Below are positions 22,607 to 33,680 of a DNA stretch of 64,000 nucleotides, one piece after another. Position 1 is the stretch's first letter. Every line of letters starts with the position of its first letter. A program made the position numbers and the translations under genes. The notes under the pieces were generated by a model. It searched no databases. It saw only the letters and a list, made by a program, of their open reading frames with translations, and was not told where the DNA came from. The stretch lies in the NCBI RefSeq assembly GCF_932294415.1, contig NC_065536.1:32011354-32075353 (forward strand), given 5' to 3'. The DNA is from Quercus robur. Taxonomy: Eukaryota > Streptophyta > Magnoliopsida > Fagales > Fagaceae.

Positions 22607-24051
22607 CTTTTGAGCCTTGGTGCAATTATAACTATTTTCCACTTAAGCGGGATGTCGGAGATTTAAGTTCAAGAATCATTTTCTCAAAAAAAAAAAAAGA
22701 AAAAAAAAAGGAGCAATGCCTATAATACAGCAATACAAATTACCTCTCTTAAACCCAGCAGAAGCAAGAACTTTGTCCATTGAATACAATCTTATATTTA
22801 TTTACTTTTTTTTTTTATAATTTTTTTTTTTTTTTTTTTTTTTTTTATTAATAAAGAAATTCAACCTATGACAAATCAGTTGATAAGTGATTCAATTACC
22901 CAAGTCCTAGATAGAGTTAATGTATAATGAGTATAAATTCGTCAAGAGTCTTGTAGCTCAATTCACACTTTCTATTGTTTCCAATGCAAATGTCCACAAT
23001 TCAAATCTCTCATTCTCCAACTATCAAACTATTTAAAATAAAATAAAATAACCCAACAGCCGTGATTTCACATTATAAAAGGAGGATGAGTAAAAAAGAA
23101 AAAACTGATAATACAACAATGAAACGCAGGGATTGGAGTATTAATTCCTTAATAAAATCAAAAGAAGCAAAAAACTATAAAGTGTTCTATCTAGATAGCT
23201 AAGCTAGCTACTAACAAATGCTATCTTGTGGTTCAAATGAAAGGTGGAGATGAATCCACTTTGGCAGCAAAAGGATCTGAGGGAGTTTTGCAAGGCAAAG
23301 GGTATTCATATTACTGCCTACTCGCCACTGGGTTCGAAAGGCGCAAAATGGGGAGACAGCGAAAGCCTTGAGTACAAAGTGCTAGAAGAGATTGCCAAGG
23401 CTAAAGGGAAAACTGCTGCCCAGGTTTATTTTCTCTACTACTTCTTTTATTTATTTCTACTTAAATCGAAATAATTGTAAGGATACATATGAATGAGTAG
23501 TTGGTAATTAGACACTTCAAACTTTGAGAGTAAGGCTATAACCACTTCTTCTAAACGGAAATATTCAATATTTTGGGGTAATGTTTTCTCTTCTCATATG
23601 AATGATGAATCCTATTATGAACTTAATTAATAGGATCCACTATTATATGAAATGAAAGCAAGAAACATTCTATCTGAAATACCAAATATTTATTCATCTC
23701 AAACAGTGTAGAATCGAGAACAGACTTGCTTTATGACACATTGTCCTTAAACGAGTTTGTAAACCTATAGGGTAATTTGGTTTATTAGCCCAATATTGAC
23801 GCTGCAATACTCTTGGGTAATTGGCATATGCATTGTAGGTTTCTCTAAGATGGGTGTATGAGCAAGGGGTGAGTTTTGTACCAAAGAGCTTCAACAAGGA
23901 TAGGTTGAAGCAGAACCTTGATATCTTCGATTGGTCACTAACAGAGGAGGAGCTAAACAAGATCAGTAAGCTTCCACAGCGCAGAGGGATTCTCCCTAGC
24001 ACGATGATGGAACCGAGTGACCTAGTGAGGGAGATTGAAGCAGAAATATAA
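19724..24051 (+). CDS. NADPH-dependent aldo-keto reductase (AKR4-type), copy 2
   Basis: Exons 19724-20043, 20188-20431, 23244-23423 and 23839-24051 (stop TAA) join in frame to 318 aa. Exons 2, 3 and 4 have exactly the lengths (244, 180, 213 bp) and phases of copy 1. The catalytic tetrad is Asp52, Tyr57 ([10 protein letters not shown]), Lys87 (LFITSKLW) and His120 (LVHWPL). GVSNFS, the segment [11 protein letters not shown] and the cofactor segment VPKSFNKDR are all present. It should reduce a carbonyl with NADPH in the cytosol; the substrate is unknown. It differs from copy 1 mainly near the N-terminus and in the C-terminal loop (from about residue 290), which shapes substrate choice in this family. 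Intron 2 is 2.8 kb against 184 bp in copy 1. No disabling change was seen. Confidence 0.93.
20432..23243. other. Long intron 2 of second AKR gene
   Basis: The intron is AT-rich and non-coding. It contains (TACA)n at about 21096-21124, several (TA)n runs (about 21238-21300, 21590-21617, 22575-22604), a CT run near 21729-21740, and long poly(T)/poly(A) tracts near 22690-22850. No complete transposon could be delimited, though most of the extra length relative to copy 1 is presumably repeat-derived. Confidence 0.5.
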
Positions 24052-24449
24052 TTTGTTGTAATAATAATAATAATAATAATAATCTCTTGTATGATAGACA
24101 AAGGACCTTAGGCATGCCAAAAGTAAACGAGTCATTTGTCTTTCATTCGAGCTATGGATTTTACTACTTATGGGATAAGGCTATTTATATATGAAAGGGG
24201 ATAATAAAAAAACAACCAATTCTTACAACTGTCCATGTATTTGTGTCTAATTATCCAAAGCTTTGACTAAGACAAATGATAAGCTAGACATTCTTTAGTT
24301 CTCCGATTTCTTAGAAGACAAAATTATATACCGCTATTCAACATGTTCTCACATGGATACATGAGTTAGAAAATAAACACGAATGCGACTACTTTTGACA
24401 TTAATGTGATTTCGTTTTGGGTAAAACTTATAGATATAGTACCTTGAGT
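24052..24449. other. 3' flank of second AKR gene
   Basis: An (AAT)n microsatellite directly follows the stop codon (24058-24082). No clear AATAAA and no further gene were found in this stretch. Confidence 0.4.
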
Positions 24450-24857
24450 ATTAGCATCCAGGGATGCAATGAAGTGTCTATTTTGCATTTTCAAAATTTA
24501 CTTTATCTATTTATCATCTCATTTTACAACTCACCAAACATCTCAGTTTCTATTTTTATATACAACTCATTAAAATAATATAAACTATACCAACAAATAA
24601 TATTTAAAAAAAATTAGTTTCTCTCTCTTATCTTTCATCTATATTTCCTCTCTACCTTTTGTCTCTCCTTCCTCATTAAAATAATATTTTTTTACATCTT
24701 TGTGAATAGTTGGTTCTCATATATGAGAACCAACTACTCTTAGAGAAAAAAAAAATCTATTCACAGTTGGTATAAATAAATAGATACCCACCCCTGAATG
24801 TGGGTGGATTTTGACTTGTGAGTTGCTAAAATAGCAACTGAAAATCCCCAATGCTAG
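24450..24857. mobile_element. Probable MITE
   Basis: The left end (TTAGCATCCAGGGATGCA) and the complement of the right end (CACTAGCATTGGGGATTTT) are similar. Inward, GTCTATTTTGCATTTTCAAAA also pairs loosely with TTGCTATTTTAGCAACTC. The terminal AGCATTGGGGAT-type word is one I associate with common plant MITEs. No clean target duplication was seen. Confidence 0.4.
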
Positions 24858-25550
24858 TGCTTATGTGTTACACCTTAAGTTCCATACTTAAATTTTAGCC
24901 ACATGGCTAATTAATTAAGTGAGCAAACACTGTTAAACCCATTTGTTAGGTTGAGAAAAAACCTTTTATTTTTTGGGTGAAGCAACTTCCAGTTTGAGAA
25001 AACACTGCCACTCGATGGTGTTCTTGGAGCCCTAAATCTCTTAAAGCTCACAGACTTTGCAATGACTATGTCGTCAACTAGTTTGTTGCTTTTTTTTGGG
25101 GGGGGGGGGGGGAGTGGGGGGATACTCTGTTATAAATCCAATTAAAACAAGAAGTATTTGATAAACAAAACATACCTAGTTTTTATCCTCCAAAAATGCT
25201 CTAAAATCAAAGTAGTCACAATTGTAGCTTAATTAATGGGGCTCTTTTAGGTGTCATTGTTAATGGTTTGGCAAGAAAGCTATAGGCATCTGTGTGGGTT
25301 CTTTTTTTGTAAAACAACACACAGGCCCAAGTTAAATAGCAAGGATCCTAGGCTTGATGCTTTATGCTTTAAGGGACTAAACTTGGTTCACCGCAGCTAA
25401 ATTGGGCTGATTTCAAATCAAGTGGTGCACAAAGCGTGGATCCTAAAACACATGCATACTAACATACAACAAGCATATACGTATTGAACAGAAAGGAACA
25501 GTAAAGAACAAAATAAAGAAGAAAAAAGAAAGGAAAAATAATGTAAAAGG
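24858..25550. other. Intergenic, no gene seen
   Basis: Non-coding. It contains a G homopolymer at about 25097-25112 and a purine-rich stretch (about 25495-25550) that could be an old polypurine tract next to the LTR-like block that follows. Confidence 0.35.
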
Positions 25551-26073
25551 TGTTAGGGGTCCTCAAAATAACGTGAAATACTTCATTATTTTCTTAATTT
25601 TTATGATACATCACACTCACTAGGACGGGTTACAAGGTTCAAATAAGTTCAAAAATCACAGACTTTGATGGCTCTTCAGGCCTATAAGAATTATGAAGTT
25701 TGAATCCCCTTGAATCCAAATGTGTTCTCTAGTGGCAATTTGAGGATCCCGAACGTTGTTTTTCCCTATCTTTCTCTCATTTTTTGAATTCTGGCAGAGT
25801 TTTCTCAAGTATTTTTACTCCCCTTCACTGTTGCTGAATCCCTTCATTTTTGGCTGCTTACCCTTTTTTTAGTGTCATCCTAAGGTTTATAGGATACCAT
25901 TGATTCCCTCCATTTGCTCCCCTAGGTACCAGAACCAATGTTGCGTTAGCAACATTGGTGGCTGATCCCTTCCTCATTCTTCGTTATTTTCTTCTTTTAA
26001 AATTCCTTCTTCAAAAGTCTCTAACTAACTTTCCCATTCTAGGGGGTCCTAGAAGGCTGACCTTTGTTCTTTC

Positions 26074-27108
26074 TGTTAGGACATATGTGTTTCACTTGTT
26101 AGGAACATATGTCACTATTTTATGTAATTGGCTTATCCTTTGACAAAACGCACTTTACTTGTATTTGGGTAGATTTAGGATGTGTTTAAATACTTCAAGA
26201 AACCATGTTTCAAGATCAAGTGTTGAAAGTTTCAAGATCAAGTGATGAAACCTTCAAGTCTGTTCAAGAAAACAAGCTGATAGTACAAATTCATTAAAAC
26301 TCGACAGCTGTATCTATCAAGTTTAAGAAAGCTGTTTAAGCCCCGTGTGCTCGACACCTGCTCGACACCTCCTATCTGTCGAGGTTTAAGAATTTCAGAA
26401 TTCTGATATGATTTTCTTGGGATCCGTGAATATGTCTTTGGGCTTTCTTTTCTCCTAACCCTAGACATATAAAAGGATTGTTTTAAGGGCCGTCAAACAG
26501 TTCACAAGTTGCACCAGCATTGAGCAAACTCTGTTCAAGCAAATTGTGACTGGAGACGAAGTTCTTGTCCTAGTTCATCTCTTTCTCTTGAAGAAGTTGA
26601 TATGTATGTGCACCGTAAGGTTTTGTAACCAAGCATCTTCTTGATATTCATCGTGTGGATGAATTGAAGAACTTTGCAGCCAACAACCTTCTTAGTTGGT
26701 GATTGAAGTCGCATACTGGGATCCGCGCAATTGGTTAGTCACGTACTTAGGAGTTGTGCATTTGAAAAGGGGAACTGTCACTACAGAACAAGTGCAATTG
26801 AGTATTGGAGTAAGGATTCAACTATAGGTTGGTAAGGTACTTGGAATTTCTTTACTTGTAACCGCTTGTTGTGATAATAGTGGAGTTTCGGGAGTGGTGA
26901 CCTGAAAATCACCTGATGGGGTTTTTGCCGTTAGGTTTTCCCCATTCGTAAACAAATCACCGTGCTATTTATTTTCCGCTGCATAATTAGTTTATTGGTG
27001 ATTTGTTTGTACTACCATGTGTTTGCATGATAAATTGATTAATTAATAACTTGGCTAATTAATTAATTAATTTCTATCACAAGGGGTCATTCAGCTTGTG
27101 GCCTATCA
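26074..27108 (+). repeat. 5' LTR of copia-type element
   Basis: Begins TGTTAGGACATATG and ends GTGGCCTATCA. A TATA box, ACATATAAAAGG, lies near 26465-26476. It contains the words CTCGACACCT and TGTCGAGG near 26350-26385, which recur inside the element. It has fewer T/A substitutions than its partner LTR. Confidence 0.88.
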
Positions 27109-27110
27109 AG

Positions 27111-27122
27111 TGGTATCAGAGC
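27111..27122 (+). promoter_or_regulatory. Primer-binding site (initiator tRNA-Met)
   Basis: TGGTATCAGAGC starts two bases after the 5' LTR. This is the classic complement of the 3' end of plant initiator tRNA-Met used by copia and many gypsy elements. Confidence 0.9.
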
Positions 27123-27181
27123 AAGCACACTCTGATTAGGGTTTAATCTTTGCTGTGTTGATCCATTAACCCTTGTTTGTC

Positions 27182-28969
27182 ATGGATAGAGGACAGTCAT
27201 TAATCATACCTCCTTTATTTGATGGCACTAACTATGCATACTGGAAAGTACGCATGAGAATTTTCTTACAGTCCTTAAATGAAAAGGTGTGGCAAGCTGT
27301 CGAGATTGGCTGGACTAAGCCAAAAGAAGCGCCGGCTGATTGGGATGAAGCCAAGATCAAGGCGGCAAACTTCAACAGTAGGGCATTGAATGCTTTATTC
27401 AGTGCAGTCACCAATAAGGAGTTCAAGAAGATATCCTCTACTGAAACTGCTAAGGAAGCATGGACTATCCTCCAGACAACCTATGAGGGTACTAAGCCTG
27501 TCAATCTTGAGGAAACTATTCCTGAACCCAAGATTGTGAGGAAAGTGCTCAGATCTTTACCCGAGAGATTCCATGCCAAGATCATGGCAATAGAGGAATC
27601 AAAGGATATTGACAAGATTCCTCTAACTGAGCTAGTTGGAAACTTGTAGACCTACGAACTAGGGTTAACAAGAATAGGCAAATCAAGTAAAAGCAAGAGC
27701 ATGACTTTGAAGGCCAAGAGCAGTGAAACAGATAAGTCTTCAGATGATGAAGATTCCAAGATGAAGTCCTACATTACTAGGAAATTCAAAAAGTTTATGA
27801 AGAACACAAATGGAAAGGGCTTCGACAAGGACCGCAAGCAATCCAGCTCTTCTCAGTTTAAAGGCCAAGAAAAAGGGAAGAATGATGCTAAGGAAGGTGG
27901 TCAGTACATTGTTCCCGCAGTACCTAAGTGCTTTGGGTGTCAAGGCTTCGGTCACATGAAATATGAGTGTCCTACTTATCTCAAGAGCATTGGGAAGAGC
28001 AAGGCACTTGCTGCTACCTTGAGCGACACCGAGCCTGAGGATAATTCCGACAATGAGGATGACGGAATCTTGAATGCATTCACTGCCACTGTTAATCCTA
28101 CTGATGGGATTGTTGAAGATGTGGTTGAAGAAAAGGAATTGGTGGAATCCAGATTTGAGAAGATGGATGATCAAGATGACATCCATATAACTTATGAGAA
28201 ATTGTACAAGTTTTCTAAGAAGCATGAGAAACTGTATAGGCTAACCACCAAGAAGCTCAGTGATGTGGAACTTGACCGTGAGGAGCTTTCCACAAAGTTT
28301 GATGAGGCTAATCAGACTATTGGAGCACTGAGGTTCGAGAACAATTTCTTGGCTGAAAAGACCAAGAAGTTTAAAGCGAAACTGTTTCAAGTCATAGCTC
28401 AATTGGAGAGGACTTCAAGTGCAAAGCTTGATGAGATGCTCAGCATTCAGAAATCTGCTTCAAATCGAACAGGTTTAGGGTATGGTCTTTCTTCCTCTAA
28501 TATTGCTTCTACTAATATTACTGTTTTTGTTCCTCCTGCTAATAATGTTAAAATTGAGAACAATGAGATTAAAACTGAATTAGTTAGTGAGAACTTAAAC
28601 AAGGGTAAATCTATCTTAGGAGCACCCCCTAAGCGTGAGAAGAAAGATGTTAAAAACCCTAGGGCTAAGAAGGCTAACTCTTAAAAGCCTAAACAAAAAA
28701 AGCAGCATCTCTGTCATCATTGTAGAGCTGCCGGTCATACTCGACCAAATTGCTACAAGTGGCTTGCCACTCAACAGAGCAACGGCATGATAGCATCTAG
28801 GAACTAGAATCAGCTTTAATCCTCTCTTGCTCCCCTTGGAGATCTTCTCAAAGCCCTTATGTTCCTTCCGAACTTGAACGGTTTTAATTCTTCCCCCTCA
28901 CCGCCGATTCAAGGGTTTAATCAAAGGAAAGGTTCTTCCAAGGTGTGGAAGGAAAAGGACTCCAAGTGA
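27182..28969 (+). pseudogene. Copia gag (UBN2 type) with zinc knuckles, broken
   Basis: The frame starts at ATG 27182 (MDRGQSLIIPPLFDGTNY), the conserved start of the plant copia gag/UBN2 domain. It carries FDGTNYAYWKVRM and then a CX2CX4HX4C zinc knuckle (CFGCQGFGHMKYEC, about 27929-27970). Next come a Glu/Asp-rich and coiled-coil-like stretch and a second knuckle (CHHCRAAGHTRPNC, about 28709-28750). The frame ends at TGA 28967. All internal stops lie in this single frame: TAG 27647, TAA 28682, TAG 28805 and TAA about 28817. Each is explained by C-to-T in CAG or CAA. About 40 residues of the UBN2 domain are missing between YEGTKPVN and LEETIPEPK. It packaged element RNA when intact; it is not functional now. 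Confidence 0.8.
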
Positions 28970-30917
28970 TTCTATCACTTTTCTCTTTCTCTCTTCTTGT
29001 TTTTATGTCTGCATTTTTTTGTATTTTTTCTTTCATTGAGTCAGTTTAGTTCTTATGCTTTGCTTTGTTCAACATGTTTTTGTTTGGTTATTTTTCAGTT
29101 TTGCTTTGTTTTGTTTTTCATATTAAAAAAAAAATGAAAAATCAGAAAAATACAAAAACAGTGTGTGTTTTATGTACATTGGTACTTGTGTACCTTGGAT
29201 GACCATTGAAATAAAGTTTTCTAAACTTTGTATCTTTTGTAACTTAGATGAGCATCTCTATGCACAACTAAGCAAGTAAGCTTTGTGGCTCTTGTTAGTG
29301 ATGAGTAAGATTAAGTTATCTCTTATACTTAACACTCGTATCACTCTTTTTGACACGAAAGACTAAAAAATCCTAAGAGAAAGGCATTAATAATCATTTT
29401 ACCACTGTTACCCGTCAATCATAATATGACACATGTATGCTTCGGCATAGCAAAAGTGCAATGTCAATGACATTTGTGTGCTTAGGCATAGCAAAATTGG
29501 AATGTCAAATATCATTGAGTATTTTTTTTTTCTCTCTTTAATATGTCTATGCATGATATGCTTAAAAAGAAAAATATGCAAAGAAAATAAAAAGCAAAAA
29601 GATCAAAGAATGCTTTAAAAAAAATTTGATTGCAAGCGTGTATTCTAGGAGATGTGAGAGTTATAAGATGTACCTCGAAGGTGATAGTCCCCATCAAGCA
29701 GTTATGATTATGTGTGAGTTAAAATGATTTTCTTATATCTCAAATTGTCATAACATGTATACACGTATGCAATCTTATGATGTTTTTCACATACAACACA
29801 CAATATTCTTTGCTACTCTTGATATATGTGCAGGTACAATATGATTTGGTCATCACAAGGTTTTACATGTGTTAATGTATGCTCACTAAATTGTCTTAAC
29901 TTATTTTTGAAATATAAAATTGGTTAGACTTGTTTAGTGTGTGTGTGTTTCTGAAGATCCATGTGCTTAAAATTATTATTGAGGGATGATTTTGAGAGCT
30001 TAATATGTTGATTGGATCATTGGTTGAGTTGCATGTTAGACTGCATTCATGTTTGTGTTTTTCACATTTTGAAAAACTGTTTTTAAAAGCTAGTTCGACA
30101 CCTCCTCGATACCTCCTCGATACCTTGATGTCTATTGAGCTTCTTCAGTTTTTTCTTATCGCAATCCCGACAGCTTCTCGACACATGGTGGATCGATCGA
30201 GAAAGTTCTTGCCACCTTGATAGCTTCTCGACACCTAGTGGATCGATCAAGCTTTTGTTCTTATATCCGATGATTTGTTCCTCGAAACCTCCTCGATACT
30301 TGTATTTATCGAAGACCATTTTCTCGATACCTTCCTCGACAGATGTCTCGACACCTCTCGACACCTTCATCTGTTGAGATTTACTGAGGCACTATTTATT
30401 CTTCCTCGTGCGATCTGAGCCTTATTTCGTTCAATCTCTCTCTCTCGATAGATCTCTGTTTTCTCTCCCAAACTATCTCATCTTACTCCAATCTTTGTTC
30501 CTCAAGGTTTCTTCAAGCTTTTTCAAGTTTTTCTTCTCTTGGTAAGCTTCTAATCTTTTCATATTCATGCATTTCATGTTTTGAAACCTAGGTTTTGGGG
30601 TTTTTCAAAATTGATGAGTTATTATTGAAATTTTGGGATGAGTTTTCACTTAAATGAGTTTAAAACCTCATACATTGCATCACATTAGTATTATAATAGT
30701 ATTGTCATGCATTTAGATGTGTGCTATCTGTTTGTGTGCTGATAGGTTTGGATTGGGCTGAGCCCATGATGAAATTTCTTTTGCATGTCACATGTTCATG
30801 CATTTCCCATGTATATGTACTCTCTTTTCAATATATTGGTAATATTTGATTCGCTTGAGACTTTTCTGATTGTCTTTTCTTTCTCTGTCTCTCTTTCTGT
30901 TTACGTTAGTCGTGTCT
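28970..30917 (+). other. Non-coding internal region of copia-type element; pol absent
   Basis: Where integrase, reverse transcriptase and RNase H would be expected there is only AT-rich DNA without their motifs. A ~40-bp unit (GCTTCGGCATAGCAAAAGTG type) occurs twice at about 29440-29515. CTCGACACCT/CTCGATACCT words are packed between 30090 and 30375. A pyrimidine-rich CTCTCTCTC stretch (about 30435-30470) and CTTCAAG-rich text look like a 5' leader for the downstream ORF. Confidence 0.6.
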
Positions 30918-32097
30918 ATGGCATCTAAGCGTAAATCTACTCCAGCTCGGAACCCTCTTCGTTCCAGAGCTTCTTCATCTTCTGATTCTGCTCCTCTCTC
31001 TCTTCGGTTCTGTGATGATGATGCCCACAAGGCATTCTCGGAGAACTTTTCTAGATGAGGTGTTCATTCGAAACGACAAGTCATTTTGGTGGACTTCGCC
31101 GACACTGACCTTCCCACTGTCATTCATAATCGAGAATGGGAGTCACTGTGTGACATTCCGATCACCTGTCCTCTTGTGCTTATCCAGGAGTTTTACTCCA
31201 ACATGCACGGGATTGATCGTTCAATACCTCTTTTCTTCACTCACGTTCGAGGTACGCGTATTCTTATCACATCGCAACTTGTTGCGGATGTGCTTCGGGT
31301 CCCTAGGATAGAGTTTCCTAACTATCCTAGTTGTGAGCGTCTGAGGACTGTGTCCAAGGATAAGCTCATGTTTGCTTTCTGTGAGTGCCCTTCTGATTGG
31401 GGTGAGCGTCAGTTTACACCATGTAGACCTTTTGCTAAAGGTCCTAGATTCATGAACATGGTGATGACCTTTGCATCCACTCTCTCACTACAACCCCATC
31501 ACAGAGCCTCATGCTCGATTTTTGTTATCTCTTCTTGAGCATCTTACTATAGACTTCCCTTCTCATTTCATTCTTTCTATTATAGATGTTCATCTAGATT
31601 TGGCGTCCCATGATAAGCTCATCTTTCCTTCCGCTATCACGAGGATCTTACGCCACTTTTCTATTCCTTTTCCCTCTTCCAACCATTTTACCTTCATTTG
31701 TGCCATAGATTATGCTACCATTAAACATAGTGAGGCCCAATTTCGGTTGAGGCAGTCGGATTCAGCAGCTCCTCCCTCCTATTCAGCTCCATCTCGTTCT
31801 ACTCCATCCACATCTGCTCCTTCCTCTTCTTCGGGCAATGTGACTTTAGGAGACATCATGGTGCAGCTGTAGCGCATGGATGCTCGCCTAGATACACTCT
31901 CTATGGAGTTGTATCAGGTGAACGTTCGTGTCGATCGTATTGCACGGTGACAGGCGTCCATAGGTGGTTTTGCTTCTGAGGCTTCTCCTCCACCACCTCC
32001 TCCCATGGCTTCTGATTCTGAGGATGAGGATGATGATGATGGTGATGACGATGATGCTGATGGAGATGCTAGCTCTACCGATGAGATGTCTACTTGA
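30918..32097 (+). pseudogene. Extra ORF: putative plant transposon protein domain, broken
   Basis: ATG 30918 (MASKRKSTPARNP) opens a frame with a basic Ser-rich start. Next comes a globular domain containing VDFADTDLP, GTRILITSQL, VPRIEFPNYPSC and KGPRFMNMVMTF, then LHPLSHYN and FPSAITRILRHFS. I recognise these as the 'putative plant transposon protein' domain found in many retrotransposon-derived plant proteins. The C-terminus is strongly acidic (DSEDEDDDDGDDDDADGD). Breaks are TGA 31056 (from CGA), a frameshift near 31470, TAG 31870 (from CAG) and TGA about 31948 (from CGA). The end is TGA 32095. Its role in the retrotransposon life cycle is not established; it lies where elements with an accessory ORF carry it, downstream of the pol position. 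Confidence 0.65.
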
Positions 32098-32656
32098 CAC
32101 TCTTACCCTTTGTTACTCGTGACAAAAAGGGGAAGTAATTTTGGATATGAAAGTAGTCATTTTTAGGGGGAGAGTTAGTATAGGATCATTTTGTTAGGGG
32201 GAGTGTTGATATGTTTTGAGGGATGTAGTGCGGATATTATGTATCTTTTATTTTCTTCCTTTTTAGATACATTGTTCTTGTACATTAGGTCTTGTGACCA
32301 TTTATAGACATACATTTACTCATCTCTTTCTTTATATTGATGTATGTTTTTTTTCACCTACCCTTTCATGTGTTATTTCTTTTCTCCCTTTATACACATG
32401 CTTCTTATTACTTGTATGCAATCTATTATTTCTATTTCACACAAAGATGCCTTGATGAGTTTTGTTCAAAGTGTTTCAGAAATATAGGTTGTCTAAGTCT
32501 TGCCATAAACTCTCTTCTTGCAAAGTTTTTCAAGAGTTTGTGTTAGGATAGATTAAATTGTATTCAACAAGTGAATATAAGTTGAGTGATTTATGACTTC
32601 TCTCATATGTTCATTTGTTTGTTGTGATTTTGTCACGGATTGCCAAAGGGGGAGAT

Positions 32657-33680
32657 TGTTAGGACATATATGTTTCATTTGTTAGGAACATATGTCACTA
32701 TTTTATGTAATTGGCTTATCTTTTGACAAAACGCACTTTACTTATATTTGGGTAAATTTAGGATATGTTTAAATACTTCAAGAAATCATATTTCAAGATC
32801 AAGTGTTGAAATCTTTAAGTCTGTCCAAGAAAACAAGCTGATAGTGTAAATTCATTAAAGCTCGACAGCTGGCTCAACAACTACATCTATCAAGTTTAAG
32901 AAAGCTGTTCAAGCCTCGTGTGCTCGACACCTGCTCGACACCTCCTATCTATCGAGGTTTAAGAATTTCAGAATTCTAATATGATTTTCTTGGGATCCGT
33001 GAATATGTCTTCGGGCTTTATTTTCTCCTAACCCTAGACATATAAAAGGATTGTTTTAAGGGTCGTCAAACAATTCACAAGTTGCACCAGCATTGAGCAA
33101 ACTTAGTTCAAGAAAATTGTGACCGAAGACGAAGTTCTTGCCCTAGTTCATCTCTTTCTCTTGAAGAAGTTGCTGTGTATGTGCACCGTAGGGTTTTGTA
33201 ACCAAGTATCTTCTTGATATTCATCGTGTGGATGAACTGAAGAACTTTGCAGCCAACAACCTTCTTAGTTGGTGATTGAAGTCGCATACTGGGATCCGCG
33301 CAATTGTTTAGTCACGTACTTGGGAGCCGTGCATTGAAAAGGGGAACTGTCACTACAGAACAAGTCCAATTGGGTATTGGGGTAAGGGTTCAACTGTAGG
33401 TTGATAAGGTACTTGGGATTCCTTTACTTGTAACCGCTTGTTGTGATAATAGTGGAGTTTCGAAAGTGGTGACCTGAAAATCACCTAGTAGGGTTTTTGC
33501 CATTAGATTTTCCCCAATCGTAAACAAATCATCGTGTTATTTATTTTCCGCTGCATAATTAATTTATTGGTGATTTGCTTGTGCTACCACGTGCTTGCAT
33601 GATAAATTGATTAATTAATAACTTGGCTAATTAATTCATTAATTTCTATCACAAGGGGTCATTCAGTTTGTGGCCTATCA
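32657..33680 (+). repeat. 3' LTR of copia-type element
   Basis: Partner of 26074-27108, preceded by the polypurine tract at 32645-32655. In the first ~150 aligned bases I count eight differences. All are transitions, and in each the 3' LTR has T or A where the 5' LTR has C or G. Confidence 0.88.

Larger units (their letters stand above)
26074..33680 (+). mobile_element. Non-autonomous copia-type retrotransposon with gag and extra ORF, TSD CTTTC
   Basis: The LTRs are 26074-27108 (1035 bp) and 32657-33680 (1024 bp), with ends TGTTAGGACATA..GCCTATCA. CTTTC duplicates flank the element (26069-26073 and 33681-33685). A primer-binding site complementary to initiator tRNA-Met (TGGTATCAGAGC) starts at 27111, and a polypurine tract (AAAGGGGGAGA) ends just before the 3' LTR. 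The order is gag (27182-28969), about 1.9 kb of non-coding DNA, then an unusual ORF (30918-32097). No integrase, reverse transcriptase or RNase H motif was found. The element must have depended on proteins from a related autonomous copia. All frames are broken, mainly by C-to-T type stops. Confidence 0.88.

Noticed and set aside
23694..24101. A 135-codon minus-strand frame
   Set aside because: It is the antisense of the last exon of the second AKR gene.
30083..30377. Frames of 80-95 codons on both strands with repeated Ser/Arg motifs
   Set aside because: They result from the CTCGACACCT word cluster in non-coding copia DNA.
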